From JBKBUF01 sp046290815 (GTDB lineage Bacteria; Bacteroidota; Bacteroidia; Cytophagales; Cytophagaceae): 64,000 nucleotides of DNA. Within the stretch, counting starts at the first letter, position 1; each line of letters opens with the position of its first letter. Of this stretch, positions 44,120-53,322 are shown piece after piece. The translations under genes and the position numbers were made by a program. The notes under the pieces are model-generated. The model was given only the letters and a program-made list of their open reading frames with translations. It was not told the origin of the DNA and searched no databases. Location: assembly GCA_046290815.1 (NCBI GenBank), contig JBKBUF010000021.1:1-64000 (forward strand), in the 5' to 3' direction.

Positions 44120-45871
44120 ATGAAACCTCCGGTTATAATGTCAGAATACCTGCTTACCATCATCATCGCTTTACCATTAGCAGGGCTGCCGGTAATACTA
44201 TCTCTGCCTAAATCCAAAACTGTACCTGCCAAATATATCTCTATTTGCATTTGTATTTTACAGGTGCTTCTGACTAGTTATCTGTTTATCTCGGGCCATT
44301 CAGGTTCGGAGCTGCAATTTGTTGAAAAAAGAAACTGGATACATCTGGACCTTGGCACCCTGGGTGTATTTTCCGCAAACTATTTTTTGGGCGCAGATGG
44401 GTTAAATATTTCTCTGTTGCTTTTATCTGCTATCGTTCTGTTAGCGTCATCCATTGCAGCATGTAAAATTGAAGATAAAATTAAAGGGTACCAATCCCTA
44501 TTTCTGATTCTTAATGCATCAGTTATCGGTTGTTTTTCAGCTCAGGATTTTCTTTTGTTTTTCCTCTTTTTTGAGTTTATGCTTCTTCCCATGTATTTCC
44601 TTATCGGATTATGGGGAGGCCCGCGCAAAGAATACGCAAGCATAAAGTTTTTTCTGTATACATTGGCAGGTTCTTTATTGATACTGATAGTATTGATAGC
44701 ATTATATTTTTCAGCAATAGATCCTGCTAAAACAGCTCTGAATGCCGGTCTGGTAAACGATATTACAGAAGTTGATGCTGATATTATTTTCAGAGTTCAA
44801 ACCATGTTGCAGAACCATCAGCTTTCATCAGCACAGCTGGTTCATACATTTTCATTTGCAGATCTTGCGGATATCAATAATTTCATACCCGGCTCTTTGA
44901 TGCATGTTCTTTCAGAGACAACCATTTTGGGTATTTCAGTTCGTATGGCTGCCTTCCTGGCTTTGCTCATTGGCTTTGCCATAAAACTTCCGGCCGTGCC
45001 ATTTCATACCTGGCTTCCCGATGCCCACGTTGAAGCTCCTACACCTGTATCTGTTTTGCTTGCCGGAATACTTTTGAAAATAGGAGGATATGGGATTTTA
45101 AGAACTGCCTTCTTTATCTTCCCTGAAGGATTGATTAATTATTCATTCATGATCGGGCTGATTGGTGTGATTTCAATTATTTATGGTGGTTTGAATGCAC
45201 TTGCCATGAAAGACCTTAAAAAACTTATTGCTTACAGTTCAGTCAGCCATATGGGTTTTGTGTTTTTAGGAATAGCTTCCGGAACACCGGAAGGGATGAA
45301 TGGAGCAATATTTCTGATGTTTAGTCACGGTATTTTAAGTTCCGGACTCTTCCTTATTGCCGGTGTTATCTACGATCGAACAGGAGACAGACTAATTGAT
45401 AATTACAGAGGACTTGCTTCTAAATTGCCGATATATACTACAGTAGTTACCATAGTCTTCTTTGCTTCGCTCGGATTACCCGGTTTCTCAGGATTTATTG
45501 CTGAATTACTCATTCTGCTCGGTGCCTTTAAGTCTGAAACCACCAATACACTTCTGCCTCAATGGATGCCTGTTCTGGCAACCTTAGGTATTTTAATCGG
45601 GGCAGCATACCTTCTATGGACACTTCAACGAATGTTCTTCGGTAAATTCCAGCTTGGAAGATCGGTTAAAATCAAATCAGGATTTGAAGATCTGAACGGA
45701 AGAGAACTTTCATTATTCATCCCGATCGTTATACTTACTATTTGTTTGGGTGTTTTTCCATCATTGCTTCTTGATAAAACAGGAAGCTTTGCTTCTGATT
45801 TTATAAATGAAGTAATCAGTAAGGGAAATGAAAATATCAGAATGCTATCAAACCTAAAGAAAATCTTCTGA
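44120..45871 (+). CDS. nuoM: NADH-quinone oxidoreductase subunit M
   Basis: A 583-residue antiporter-like subunit with landmarks FFLFFEFMLLPMYFLIGLWGG (acidic helix 5) and LPAVPFHTWLPDAHVEAPTPVSVLLAGILLK (helix 7), plus MFSHGILSSGLFLIAGVIYDRT. A second ATG seven codons in could also be used; the first gives an extra hydrophilic lead. An insertion of ~60 residues at about 195-260 (AKTALNAGLVNDITEVDADI to DINNFIPGS) lengthens the loop compared with the ~510-residue E. coli subunit. Confidence 0.94.
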   Translation: MKPPVIMSEYLLTIIIALPLAGLPVILSLPKSKTVPAKYISICICILQVLLTSYLFISGHSGSELQFVEKRNWIHLDLGTLGVFSANYFLGADGLNISLLLLSAIVLLASSIAACKIEDKIKGYQSLFLILNASVIGCFSAQDFLLFFLFFEFMLLPMYFLIGLWGGPRKEYASIKFFLYTLAGSLLILIVLIALYFSAIDPAKTALNAGLVNDITEVDADIIFRVQTMLQNHQLSSAQLVHTFSFADLADINNFIPGSLMHVLSETTILGISVRMAAFLALLIGFAIKLPAVPFHTWLPDAHVEAPTPVSVLLAGILLKIGGYGILRTAFFIFPEGLINYSFMIGLIGVISIIYGGLNALAMKDLKKLIAYSSVSHMGFVFLGIASGTPEGMNGAIFLMFSHGILSSGLFLIAGVIYDRTGDRLIDNYRGLASKLPIYTTVVTIVFFASLGLPGFSGFIAELLILLGAFKSETTNTLLPQWMPVLATLGILIGAAYLLWTLQRMFFGKFQLGRSVKIKSGFEDLNGRELSLFIPIVILTICLGVFPSLLLDKTGSFASDFINEVISKGNENIRMLSNLKKIF

Positions 45872-45875
45872 CATC

Positions 45876-47360
45876 GTGAATAGTGTTATTAATATTTCAG
45901 ATGTTTTGTCGGGAATTAACCTGCTTCTTCCGGAGATTTTTTTACTTTTTACCGCTTTAGTGGTTTTGATTTCCGGACTTGCTTTCAGGAAATCCATATC
46001 ATGCAATGCTCTGGCTTCTATTTCCCTTGCAGGTTCGGTGCTTTCATTTTCAATTCTGCTTATAAGATTTTCTCCGGGTATACATAAAATGGTTTTCTCA
46101 GGAATGCTGTATTATGATACCTGGACTGCATACTTTAAAATTCTCATTTTTACTTCGTTGATTATTGCCATTGTTTTTAGCATAATCAGGAAAGAACAAG
46201 CAATTGTCAATACAGAATATTATACCATATTATTAGTGCTTTCTGCAGCACTAATGTTTTTGACACTGGCATCTAATCTTCTGAGTATTTATTTGTCATT
46301 GGAATTTGTAAGTATTTGCTCCTATATACTTTCAGCATTCAGATTTAATAAAGAATCTGCGGAAGGAAGCCTGAAGTATATTTTGTTTGGAATTTTTTCA
46401 GGTGCAGTAATGCTTTATGGCATATCCTTACTTTATGGTCTTTCCGGTAGTCTTGAGCTTTTCAGTCATGATTTTCTGGCAAATCTTTCACAGGCACAAC
46501 CGGTAGCACTTTGGTTTGCAGTAATTCTTACCACGGCAGGCTTCCTGTTCAAGATTGCTGCGGTTCCTTTTCATCAATGGGCACCTGATGTTTACCAGAC
46601 CGCCCCAATACCTGTCACAGCCTTCTTTTCCACAGCTCCCAAAATAGCAGGTTTTGCATTATTTTATAAATTCTCATACATGTTGATAACTTATTTGCCG
46701 GCAGCCGGGATATATGTTAAGTTCTTATCCGTAATAGTATTTATAAGCCTGACAGTTGGGAATCTGGCTGCGTTATGGCAGCAAAATGCCAAACGGATAT
46801 TAAGTTATTCTTCCATTGCACATTCAGGCTTCATATTAATGACATTATTGACGGTTAATAACCTGTCTGTTAAGGCCTTAATGTTTTATCTTGCTGTATT
46901 GATACCTATGAACTTTGCCGCTTTTATTATGGTTGATAAACTTGTCAGCAAATCAGGCTCAGAACGTATTGATAGTTTTAATGGCTTAGGAAAGGCTTTT
47001 CCTGTTGCAGGTATATTAATGGTAATCATTATGATAAGTCTTACAGGCTTGCCACCGACAGCAGGTTTTTATGCAAAATTTATGGTATTTTCTTCTGTTT
47101 GGGAAACTTACCAGGTGACACAGGAAAAGTACTATTTGTACCTGCTGTTATTCGGAATTTTGAACACATTGCCGGCCTTATTTTACTATTTAAAAATCCC
47201 GTTTGTAATGTTTTTCCGGAAAGCGGAAAATAATGAGAGTTTACTTACATATTCAATTAGTGCATCCGATATTTTCGTATCTTTATTATCGGTTCCACTA
47301 TTGATATTTTTTCTGAAACCTGATTGGCTGACAAGTATAATACAAACGTTTTTACCCTGA
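45876..47360 (+). CDS. nuoN: NADH-quinone oxidoreductase subunit N
   Basis: A 494-residue antiporter-like subunit, GTG start, 4 bp after nuoM. Landmarks are SIYLSLEFVSICSYIL, LFKIAAVPFHQWAPDVYQ and APIPVTAFFSTAPKIAG, then SYSSIAHSGF and LTGLPPTAGFYAKF. It is the last complex I gene here. A purF homolog follows after only 9 bp. Subunits A-G (the peripheral and initial membrane part) are not in this window. Confidence 0.95.
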   Translation: MNSVINISDVLSGINLLLPEIFLLFTALVVLISGLAFRKSISCNALASISLAGSVLSFSILLIRFSPGIHKMVFSGMLYYDTWTAYFKILIFTSLIIAIVFSIIRKEQAIVNTEYYTILLVLSAALMFLTLASNLLSIYLSLEFVSICSYILSAFRFNKESAEGSLKYILFGIFSGAVMLYGISLLYGLSGSLELFSHDFLANLSQAQPVALWFAVILTTAGFLFKIAAVPFHQWAPDVYQTAPIPVTAFFSTAPKIAGFALFYKFSYMLITYLPAAGIYVKFLSVIVFISLTVGNLAALWQQNAKRILSYSSIAHSGFILMTLLTVNNLSVKALMFYLAVLIPMNFAAFIMVDKLVSKSGSERIDSFNGLGKAFPVAGILMVIIMISLTGLPPTAGFYAKFMVFSSVWETYQVTQEKYYLYLLLFGILNTLPALFYYLKIPFVMFFRKAENNESLLTYSISASDIFVSLLSVPLLIFFLKPDWLTSIIQTFLP

Positions 47361-47369
47361 TACGTTCCT

Positions 47370-49262
47370 ATGAGCGACGCAATTAAACATGAATGTGGTA
47401 TCGCCTTAATTCGTTTGCGAAAACCCTTCTCTTACTACATCGAGAAGTATGGTACTCCGATGTACGCCGTTAATAAGCTCTTTCTTCTCATGGAAAAGCA
47501 ATACAACAGAGGACAAGACGGAGCAGGAGTGGCAGCCATTAAAATAGGAGTACCTCAGGGAAAAAGATACATCAGCCGATACAGATCAGTAGCCTCACAA
47601 CCCATCGCAGAAATTTTTACCAAAATCAATAAAAAATTCAGGAAGGCCCAAAAGGAAAGCAAGGAGAAATACCTTGATGCGGAATGGATATTGGAAAATG
47701 TAGCATTTGCAGGACAGGTGATGCTGGGCCATTTGAGGTACGGTACTCACGGATCGAATGAAATTGAAAACTGTCATCCTTTCTTAAGACAAAACAATTG
47801 GAGAAGCCGTAACCTGGTTGTTGCGGGTAACTTCAACATGACAAACGTTGATGAACTCTTCAACAAACTTGTAGAACTTGGTCAGCATCCAAAAGATAAA
47901 GTAGATACAGTCACTGTACTTGAAAAAATAGGTCACTTTATTGATGAAGAAAACCAGTTGCTTTTCAACAAGCACAAGTATGAGTACACCAACAGAGAAA
48001 TTTCTGACATTATTGAAGATGAACTTGATCTTCAAAGAGTGTTGATGAGATCATGCAAAGATTTTGACGGCGGCTATGCCATGGCAGGAATGACCGGGTA
48101 TGGAGCAGCTTTTGTTGCGAGAGATCCGGCAGGTATCAGACCTGCATACTATTATGCAGATGACGAGGTCGTGGTTGTCGCTTCAGAGAAACCCGCTATC
48201 AAAATTGCATTTAATGTTCAGTACAATGAAATTAAAGAAATTGAACCCGGACATGCGCTGATCATCAACAAAAACGGAGATTACGAGCAGAAGCAGTTTA
48301 TTGAGCAGTTACCAAAGAAATCCTGCAGTTTTGAAAGAATTTATTTTTCAAGAGGGTCAGATCCTGATATCTATCAGGAGAGAAAAAATCTTGGCAAATA
48401 TCTAGTCCCCCAAGTACTCGAAGCCATTAATTACGACCTGGAAAATACTGTATTTTCTTATATACCGAACACGGCAGAAACATCATTTTTGGGGCTTGTT
48501 GCAGGGATTGAAGAACATTTATTCAACTACAGAAAGAAAGCTATAAAAGACAGCAATTGTTCACCTGAACAACTTGAGAAAATATTGTCTATTAAGCCAA
48601 GGGTTGAAAAACTTGTTATCAAAGATGCGAAACTTAGATCCTTTATAGTGTCGGACGACCAGAGGGATAGTTTTGTTACTAATCTTTATGATACCACCTA
48701 TGAAGTGATCAATAGGGGAAAAGATACACTTGTGATTATAGATGATTCGATAGTAAGAGGTACTACACTGGAGAAAAGCATTATTAAAATGCTTGACAGA
48801 TTAGGACCTAAAAAGATAGTGATAGTTTCATCTGCTCCTCAGATCCGCTTCCCTGACTGCTACGGTATTGATATGTCAAAGATGAAGGAATTTGTTGCCT
48901 TCAGAGCTGTGCTCGCTTTGCTGAAGGAGTCGGGTAGAGAAAACCTGCTTGAGGATGTTCTTGATAAATGTAAGTCTTCTATTACTCAATTAAGCGGTAA
49001 TGTAGAAAACCATGTAAAAAAACTTTACGAACCTTTCACATATCAGCAGGTATCTGATAAAATTTCTGAGATTGTAACACCAAAGAATTGCAATGCTGAA
49101 GTGCAGGTAGTATTCCAAACAATAGACAATCTTCATAAAGCCTGTCCTGATCACATTGGTGACTGGTATTTTACAGGAGATTACCCAACCCCCGGAGGAA
49201 ACAGAGTGGTTAATAAGGCATTCATTTTCTTTATGGAAGGTAAAACGGTAAGAGCGTATTAA
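47370..49262 (+). CDS. purF: Long amidophosphoribosyltransferase-type protein (PurF family)
   Basis: A 630-residue protein. A class II glutamine amidotransferase domain opens after eight residues at Cys9 (MSDAIKHE-CGIALIRLRKP), with NRGQDGAG, HLRYGTHG and VVAGNFNMTN as further signatures. The phosphoribosyltransferase half carries the PRPP loop VIIDDSIVRGTT. The eight residues before Cys9 must be removed or tolerated for the Cys to act as nucleophile, as in propeptide-bearing PurF. It is ~125 residues longer than the usual ~505, with extra segments at ~85-115 and ~160-200 and a C-terminal extension. It is only 9 bp after nuoN. Whether it is the purine-pathway enzyme or a paralog is open. Confidence 0.85.
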   Translation: MSDAIKHECGIALIRLRKPFSYYIEKYGTPMYAVNKLFLLMEKQYNRGQDGAGVAAIKIGVPQGKRYISRYRSVASQPIAEIFTKINKKFRKAQKESKEKYLDAEWILENVAFAGQVMLGHLRYGTHGSNEIENCHPFLRQNNWRSRNLVVAGNFNMTNVDELFNKLVELGQHPKDKVDTVTVLEKIGHFIDEENQLLFNKHKYEYTNREISDIIEDELDLQRVLMRSCKDFDGGYAMAGMTGYGAAFVARDPAGIRPAYYYADDEVVVVASEKPAIKIAFNVQYNEIKEIEPGHALIINKNGDYEQKQFIEQLPKKSCSFERIYFSRGSDPDIYQERKNLGKYLVPQVLEAINYDLENTVFSYIPNTAETSFLGLVAGIEEHLFNYRKKAIKDSNCSPEQLEKILSIKPRVEKLVIKDAKLRSFIVSDDQRDSFVTNLYDTTYEVINRGKDTLVIIDDSIVRGTTLEKSIIKMLDRLGPKKIVIVSSAPQIRFPDCYGIDMSKMKEFVAFRAVLALLKESGRENLLEDVLDKCKSSITQLSGNVENHVKKLYEPFTYQQVSDKISEIVTPKNCNAEVQVVFQTIDNLHKACPDHIGDWYFTGDYPTPGGNRVVNKAFIFFMEGKTVRAY

Positions 49263-49265
49263 TTT

Positions 49266-49390
49266 AATTAAGAATTAAGAATTAAGAATTAAGAATTAAG
49301 AATTAAGAATTAAGAATTAAGAATTAAGAATTAAGAATTAAGAATTAAGAATTAAGAATTAAGAATTAAGAATTAAGAATTAAGAATTAA
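49266..49390. repeat. Perfect heptanucleotide tandem array, AATTAAG x17
   Basis: Seventeen perfect AATTAAG copies (49266-49384) and a six-base partial begin 3 bp after the purF stop codon. This is the same unit and orientation as the x14 array at 1724-1821. Confidence 0.97.
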
Positions 49391-49399
49391 TTAGATTTT

Positions 49400-49483
49400 A
49401 ATGTCCTAAATCTAATATCCAATATCCAAAATCTAACATCCAATATTCAGCATCCAATATTCAACATTCAACATTTAACATTC
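49400..49483. repeat. Degenerate heptad array, AAYATYC type, 12 units
   Basis: Twelve consecutive 7-mers, from AATGTCC and TAAATCT through AATATCC, AACATCC, AATATTC, AGCATCC to AACATTC, stay in strict 7-bp register. The word differs from AATTAAG and the phase is shifted by one base. The array ends 3 bp before the stop codon of the convergent TPR gene. Confidence 0.85.
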
Positions 49484-49486
49484 CCC

Positions 49487-50674
49487 CTACACCGCCTTTA
49501 TCCTTAACGTCCATCCCAGCCCATAGGCGGCTGTAACAATAGCAGTAGTGATAGCGGTTACATATATTTCATCCATCGCACTCATAACTATTATAAGCAG
49601 GAATATTGTTGAAAAAATAATAGAATTGATCCTGGAATTTTTAAAGAGCAGTTGCATGGTCCCGATGGTCATAAACATAGCTCCGATTAAAAATAACATT
49701 ACTTTCCAGAAGAATGCTATTGCGGTAAAATGCGCGAGAATGCCTGAAAGAATTATTAGTCCATTGAATGCAGTAAACACATTCGATTGAAGGATTTGTT
49801 TTTCCGTAAGCAGGTATTTGGTTTTGTTTCTTAATCTTAAAAAGGTGTTAAATAAGACACTAAGGTACCAGCCAACAAGCATATAGGCGCTAACCAAAAA
49901 AAGCCAGATTGGAAGCAGTTTAATTAAAAATAAAATAAGCGGTATCCTCCACCAGCTGATTTCATAATACATATTTTTAAAACTGTTTCTGATAAAGAAA
50001 TTAAAAATCCTGCTCTTTAATTTATATATTTCTACCAATCCCTCTTTCGCTTCGCCGCAAAACGGATCTATCCTTAATGCCTCACTAAACTCTTTTTCCG
50101 CATTTTTATATTGTTCGTTATGCATGCTGATCCACCCTTTCCTTGCTAAGGTATTCGGGTCATTAGGAGATTCTTTCAGACTTATTTTAACAAATCTTTC
50201 TGCCTGTTCCAGGTCACCGATATTGTTATAATGTCTGGATTTGAGTTCGAGGAGATGACTATTGTTAGGGTTAATTCTTAATCCATTATGTATTGCATAT
50301 TCACATTCTGAATTATTGCCCTGGTTGAGATAACAAGATCCCAGAATATGATAATATTCATCGTTTTCCGGATCATTTACCAATGCGCTTTTAATGTATT
50401 TTTCTGCTAAGGCATAATCCTCTTTTCGGAAGTAAGCCAAGGAAAGGATGTAGTGGTAGTAACTGTAATCAGGGCTCGCTGAAAGGGCAGCCTTAGCTTC
50501 TTCAACAGCCCTGTTATGAAGGTTCATGTTGGAATAGCAAATGGACAGGTAAGCATGAGCATCTCCGCATTCAGGATACTGAGATAAAATGTCTTTCAAA
50601 AGCTTTTCGGCGTCCCTAAACCTCTTAGTGTTTATTAGTACTTCTGCTCTAGACAAGGAAACAAGTTCATCCAT
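49487..50674 (-). CDS. TPR protein with C-terminal membrane domain (paralog A)
   Basis: A 395-residue protein. About 6 TPR-like repeats cover ~1-205 (AHAYLSICYSNMNLHNRAVEEAKAAL, then YYHILGSCYLNQGN). A hinge of Arg/Lys/Phe residues (KSRIFNFFIRNSF) follows at ~220, then about 4-5 membrane helices (~245-390) interrupted by FNTFLRLRNKTKYLLTEKQIL. The same layout recurs in the next gene, with FLRL followed by YLL/YAL at the same place, so the two are paralogs. It is the last gene of a three-gene minus-strand cassette. The function is unknown; the TPR face is probably cytoplasmic. Confidence 0.75.
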   Translation of the reverse strand: MDELVSLSRAEVLINTKRFRDAEKLLKDILSQYPECGDAHAYLSICYSNMNLHNRAVEEAKAALSASPDYSYYHYILSLAYFRKEDYALAEKYIKSALVNDPENDEYYHILGSCYLNQGNNSECEYAIHNGLRINPNNSHLLELKSRHYNNIGDLEQAERFVKISLKESPNDPNTLARKGWISMHNEQYKNAEKEFSEALRIDPFCGEAKEGLVEIYKLKSRIFNFFIRNSFKNMYYEISWWRIPLILFLIKLLPIWLFLVSAYMLVGWYLSVLFNTFLRLRNKTKYLLTEKQILQSNVFTAFNGLIILSGILAHFTAIAFFWKVMLFLIGAMFMTIGTMQLLFKNSRINSIIFSTIFLLIIVMSAMDEIYVTAITTAIVTAAYGLGWTLRIKAV

Positions 50675-50689
50675 TTGTTGATAATATTA

Positions 50690-51937
50690 TTATCTTATCA
50701 ATATGGCATTAGCCACCCATTGGTATAATATGATGCCCAGAATATATATGGTTGCACAATGTTGGGCAGCCGGATTATCTAAAGCGAATAAAACTAGTCC
50801 CGAGATACCTGTAAGCCCTAGTCCTGCTGCATAGACAATAAGTTTCTTTTTATTTTTGGCCAGAGGAGGAGTAAGCATATTGGCCAAAGGTATCATCATA
50901 GAAATGCCAAATATAGCTGAATAGAAGAACAGGTCGTTGTCGGTGAAATAATACAGAATAAAAGAAGTAATACCTAATAGCAAAGAACTTCCGACAAAAT
51001 TGGAAGTTATGATTTCAGCTTTTTGCAAGGCATACCTTCCATATACATTTAGCCTTAAAAATAAATTAGTAAGTGGTTCTATAATCCAGGTAGAAACCGC
51101 AAACATCATATAAAGTATCACAACCGGCAGTATAAATGGTTTTAATGCAGGTACCGCAGAAGCAATTCCACGCAACACCCTGCTTCCTATGGCAAATCCG
51201 ATGATAACGCCCCATTGAGCCTTGCCTTTCATGTTGCCGATCCAGAAAGCATATTTTAGAAACCAGCGATAAAACAGATATCTTGCTTTAAGCGCTTCTA
51301 CCAAACCTGCCTTTGCATAGTCTAAAGTCGGGTCTATTTTCAAAGATTCCTGAAATTGTATCAGCGCTTTTTTGTGGTCCCCTTTTTCCAATAAAGCCCA
51401 ACCAACATTGGCATGAGTATATGCATTATAAGGGTCATTGTTTAAAGCATGAGCAATGGTGTTGAAAGAGTCCTCTTTTCTGTCCAACTTCATCAGCGCA
51501 GTAGAACGGTAATTAAGACAATTGATATTGTCTGCATCCACTTCCAATCCTTTGTTCGCATAGTCCAGAGCCTTTTCCCACTCTTTATCATGGAGCTTAA
51601 TGGCTGCAAGCAAAGCAAAACATTCAGCGTCGTAAGGGAAAATTTTAAGGGCTTCATGTACTTTCTTTTCGGCCTCTGAATTTTTGTCTAATTGAAATAG
51701 TATTTGAGCATGAAGGTAGTAGTGAAATGAATTTGAAGGATTTATTTTGATGGCATTAAGAACCAATTCTTCCGCTTCTTCATATTTTTTTTCTTCAAGA
51801 AAAATGATTGCCAGAAGGCACAGAGCTTCTGCATCATTAGGATCTGATTGCAGAAGATTACCTATTTCCTGTTTGGCTTCTTTATACCTTTTCTGTTCAA
51901 TAAGAAGCTTTGCCCTCTCAGTGGTATTGCTGATCAT
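50690..51937 (-). CDS. TPR protein with C-terminal membrane domain (paralog B)
   Basis: A 415-residue protein: TPR-like repeats at ~1-215 (AEALCLLAIIFLEEKKYEEAEELVLNAIKINPSN, ANVGWALLEKGDHKKALIQFQESLKIDPT), then KARYLFYRWFLKYAFWIGNM and about 5 membrane helices with TNLFLRLNVYGRYALQKAEI between them. The paralog is the neighbouring 395-residue protein, 15 bp away. It starts 4 bp inside the AAA+ gene, so it is translationally coupled to it. A membrane adaptor for the ATPase is an inference from position and TPR content. Confidence 0.75.
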   Translation of the reverse strand: MISNTTERAKLLIEQKRYKEAKQEIGNLLQSDPNDAEALCLLAIIFLEEKKYEEAEELVLNAIKINPSNSFHYYLHAQILFQLDKNSEAEKKVHEALKIFPYDAECFALLAAIKLHDKEWEKALDYANKGLEVDADNINCLNYRSTALMKLDRKEDSFNTIAHALNNDPYNAYTHANVGWALLEKGDHKKALIQFQESLKIDPTLDYAKAGLVEALKARYLFYRWFLKYAFWIGNMKGKAQWGVIIGFAIGSRVLRGIASAVPALKPFILPVVILYMMFAVSTWIIEPLTNLFLRLNVYGRYALQKAEIITSNFVGSSLLLGITSFILYYFTDNDLFFYSAIFGISMMIPLANMLTPPLAKNKKKLIVYAAGLGLTGISGLVLFALDNPAAQHCATIYILGIILYQWVANAILIR

Positions 51938-53253
51938 TTTTTTATGTTTAAATACTTTAGAATATCATCATATAAGCCGGAATCATTTGCATAAAGCGCA
52001 TAATTTCTGGAAGTGGAAAACCATTCCTTTGTAGATGGTACTACTTTTTTTATAGCATTGATCAAATCTTTAGTGGTAATAGGCTCGGGTATGCCTGTTT
52101 TAAAAGAATCCCTGAGTTTATCTTCTATTGCATGGTCCACTACTGCCTGCAGGTCAGCGCCGGAAAAATCTTTAGCATTTTTAGCTACTTTTTCATAATC
52201 GATTTCCTTAACAGGTTTTCCTTTGAGCAGAACTTTCAGTATGCTTTCTCTGCCTGCTTCATCAGGGGGTTGAACAAAGATAATTCTGTCAAATCTTCCT
52301 GGCCTTCTGAAGGCAGAGTCAAGATGCCAGGGTGCATTGGTGGCAGCAAGTATAAGTACTCCGTCATTGTTGGCTTCTACGCCATCCAGTTCGGCAAGAA
52401 ACTGATTTATCAGATGTCTTCCTGCAGATTGTTTCATGTCAGATCTGCTGGCGCCAAGTGCGTCAACTTCATCAAAGAATAAAACACAGGGTGTATTTCT
52501 TCTTGCAAGTTCGAAGAGCTGGTAAAGATTTCTTTCGCTTCCACCCACCCACATGTCGAGAATATCATTGATGCCTACGGAAATAAATTTAGCATTTACC
52601 TGTCCTGCCGTTGCTCTTGCTATATGAGTTTTACCACATCCCGGAGGACCGTATAATAAAATGCCTCCGCCGATTTTTTTACCGTAAGCTTTGTAAAGCT
52701 CGGCATGTTGCAGGGGTTGTATGATCTTAATGTTAATTTCTTCTTTTACATGCTGCATTCCACCTACATCATCAAAATTGATTTTAGGCTTTTCAACTGG
52801 TAATGAATTTCTTTCAACCTCTGAAACAAAATCCTCATTATCCGGAACGGATAAGTGTGGCTTTCGCAGGTTATTATCAAGCTCTTCATCAGTTAGTTCC
52901 GGATTTTTTTCAAGAGCAAGTTTGTAAACCTCCATTGCTTTTTCCATTGAATTTTCCTTCAACAGCACTTTAGCGTAAAGTAAAAGTTCGATAGCTTCGG
53001 ATGATGAATTAATTATGTCTTCCAGTATGACAGAAGCAGTGGAATATTTTTGCTGTTTGTAATATATATCTGCAAGTCCTAGCTTGGCTTTTTTCTGTTC
53101 AGGCGACAGCTTTAATACATGTTTATATTCTTCCTCCGCTTCGTCCAGCATATTATTCCCTGTAAGAGTTTCAGCCAGGTGAAGTCTTAATGGAACATTG
53201 TCCGGTGAAAATTTAAGTGCTTCCCGCAAGGCCTGAATGTTTCCTTCGCTCAT
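51934..53253 (-). CDS. AAA+ ATPase (p97/Spastin/FtsH-like) with N-terminal TPR
   Basis: A 439-residue protein. TPR-like helices cover 1-120 (PDNVPLRLHLAETLTGNNMLDEAEEEYK). A linker leads into one AAA+ module (~158-410) with Walker A GPPGCGKT (202-209), pore-1-type MWVGGSE, Walker B LFFDEVDAL (Asp261/Glu262), sensor 1 AATNAP and the Arg-finger region RRPGRFDR (317-323). The Walker A is of the eukaryote/archaea-like type. There is no protease or metal site, so it is an unfoldase or remodeller, not FtsH. The four-base overlap with the membrane TPR gene suggests one machine. Confidence 0.85.
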   Translation of the reverse strand: MSEGNIQALREALKFSPDNVPLRLHLAETLTGNNMLDEAEEEYKHVLKLSPEQKKAKLGLADIYYKQQKYSTASVILEDIINSSSEAIELLLYAKVLLKENSMEKAMEVYKLALEKNPELTDEELDNNLRKPHLSVPDNEDFVSEVERNSLPVEKPKINFDDVGGMQHVKEEINIKIIQPLQHAELYKAYGKKIGGGILLYGPPGCGKTHIARATAGQVNAKFISVGINDILDMWVGGSERNLYQLFELARRNTPCVLFFDEVDALGASRSDMKQSAGRHLINQFLAELDGVEANNDGVLILAATNAPWHLDSAFRRPGRFDRIIFVQPPDEAGRESILKVLLKGKPVKEIDYEKVAKNAKDFSGADLQAVVDHAIEDKLRDSFKTGIPEPITTKDLINAIKKVVPSTKEWFSTSRNYALYANDSGLYDDILKYLNIKK

Positions 53254-53322
53254 AGTAGTGGGTCTTTATAAGTAAAAATGGTATCTACGTGATTTTAAGT
53301 ATTAAGATATGAAAAGTTTTTG

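Noticed and set aside
51934..53253. FtsH protease
   Set aside because: The AAA+ module is similar, but there is no N-terminal membrane pair and no HExxH metal site.
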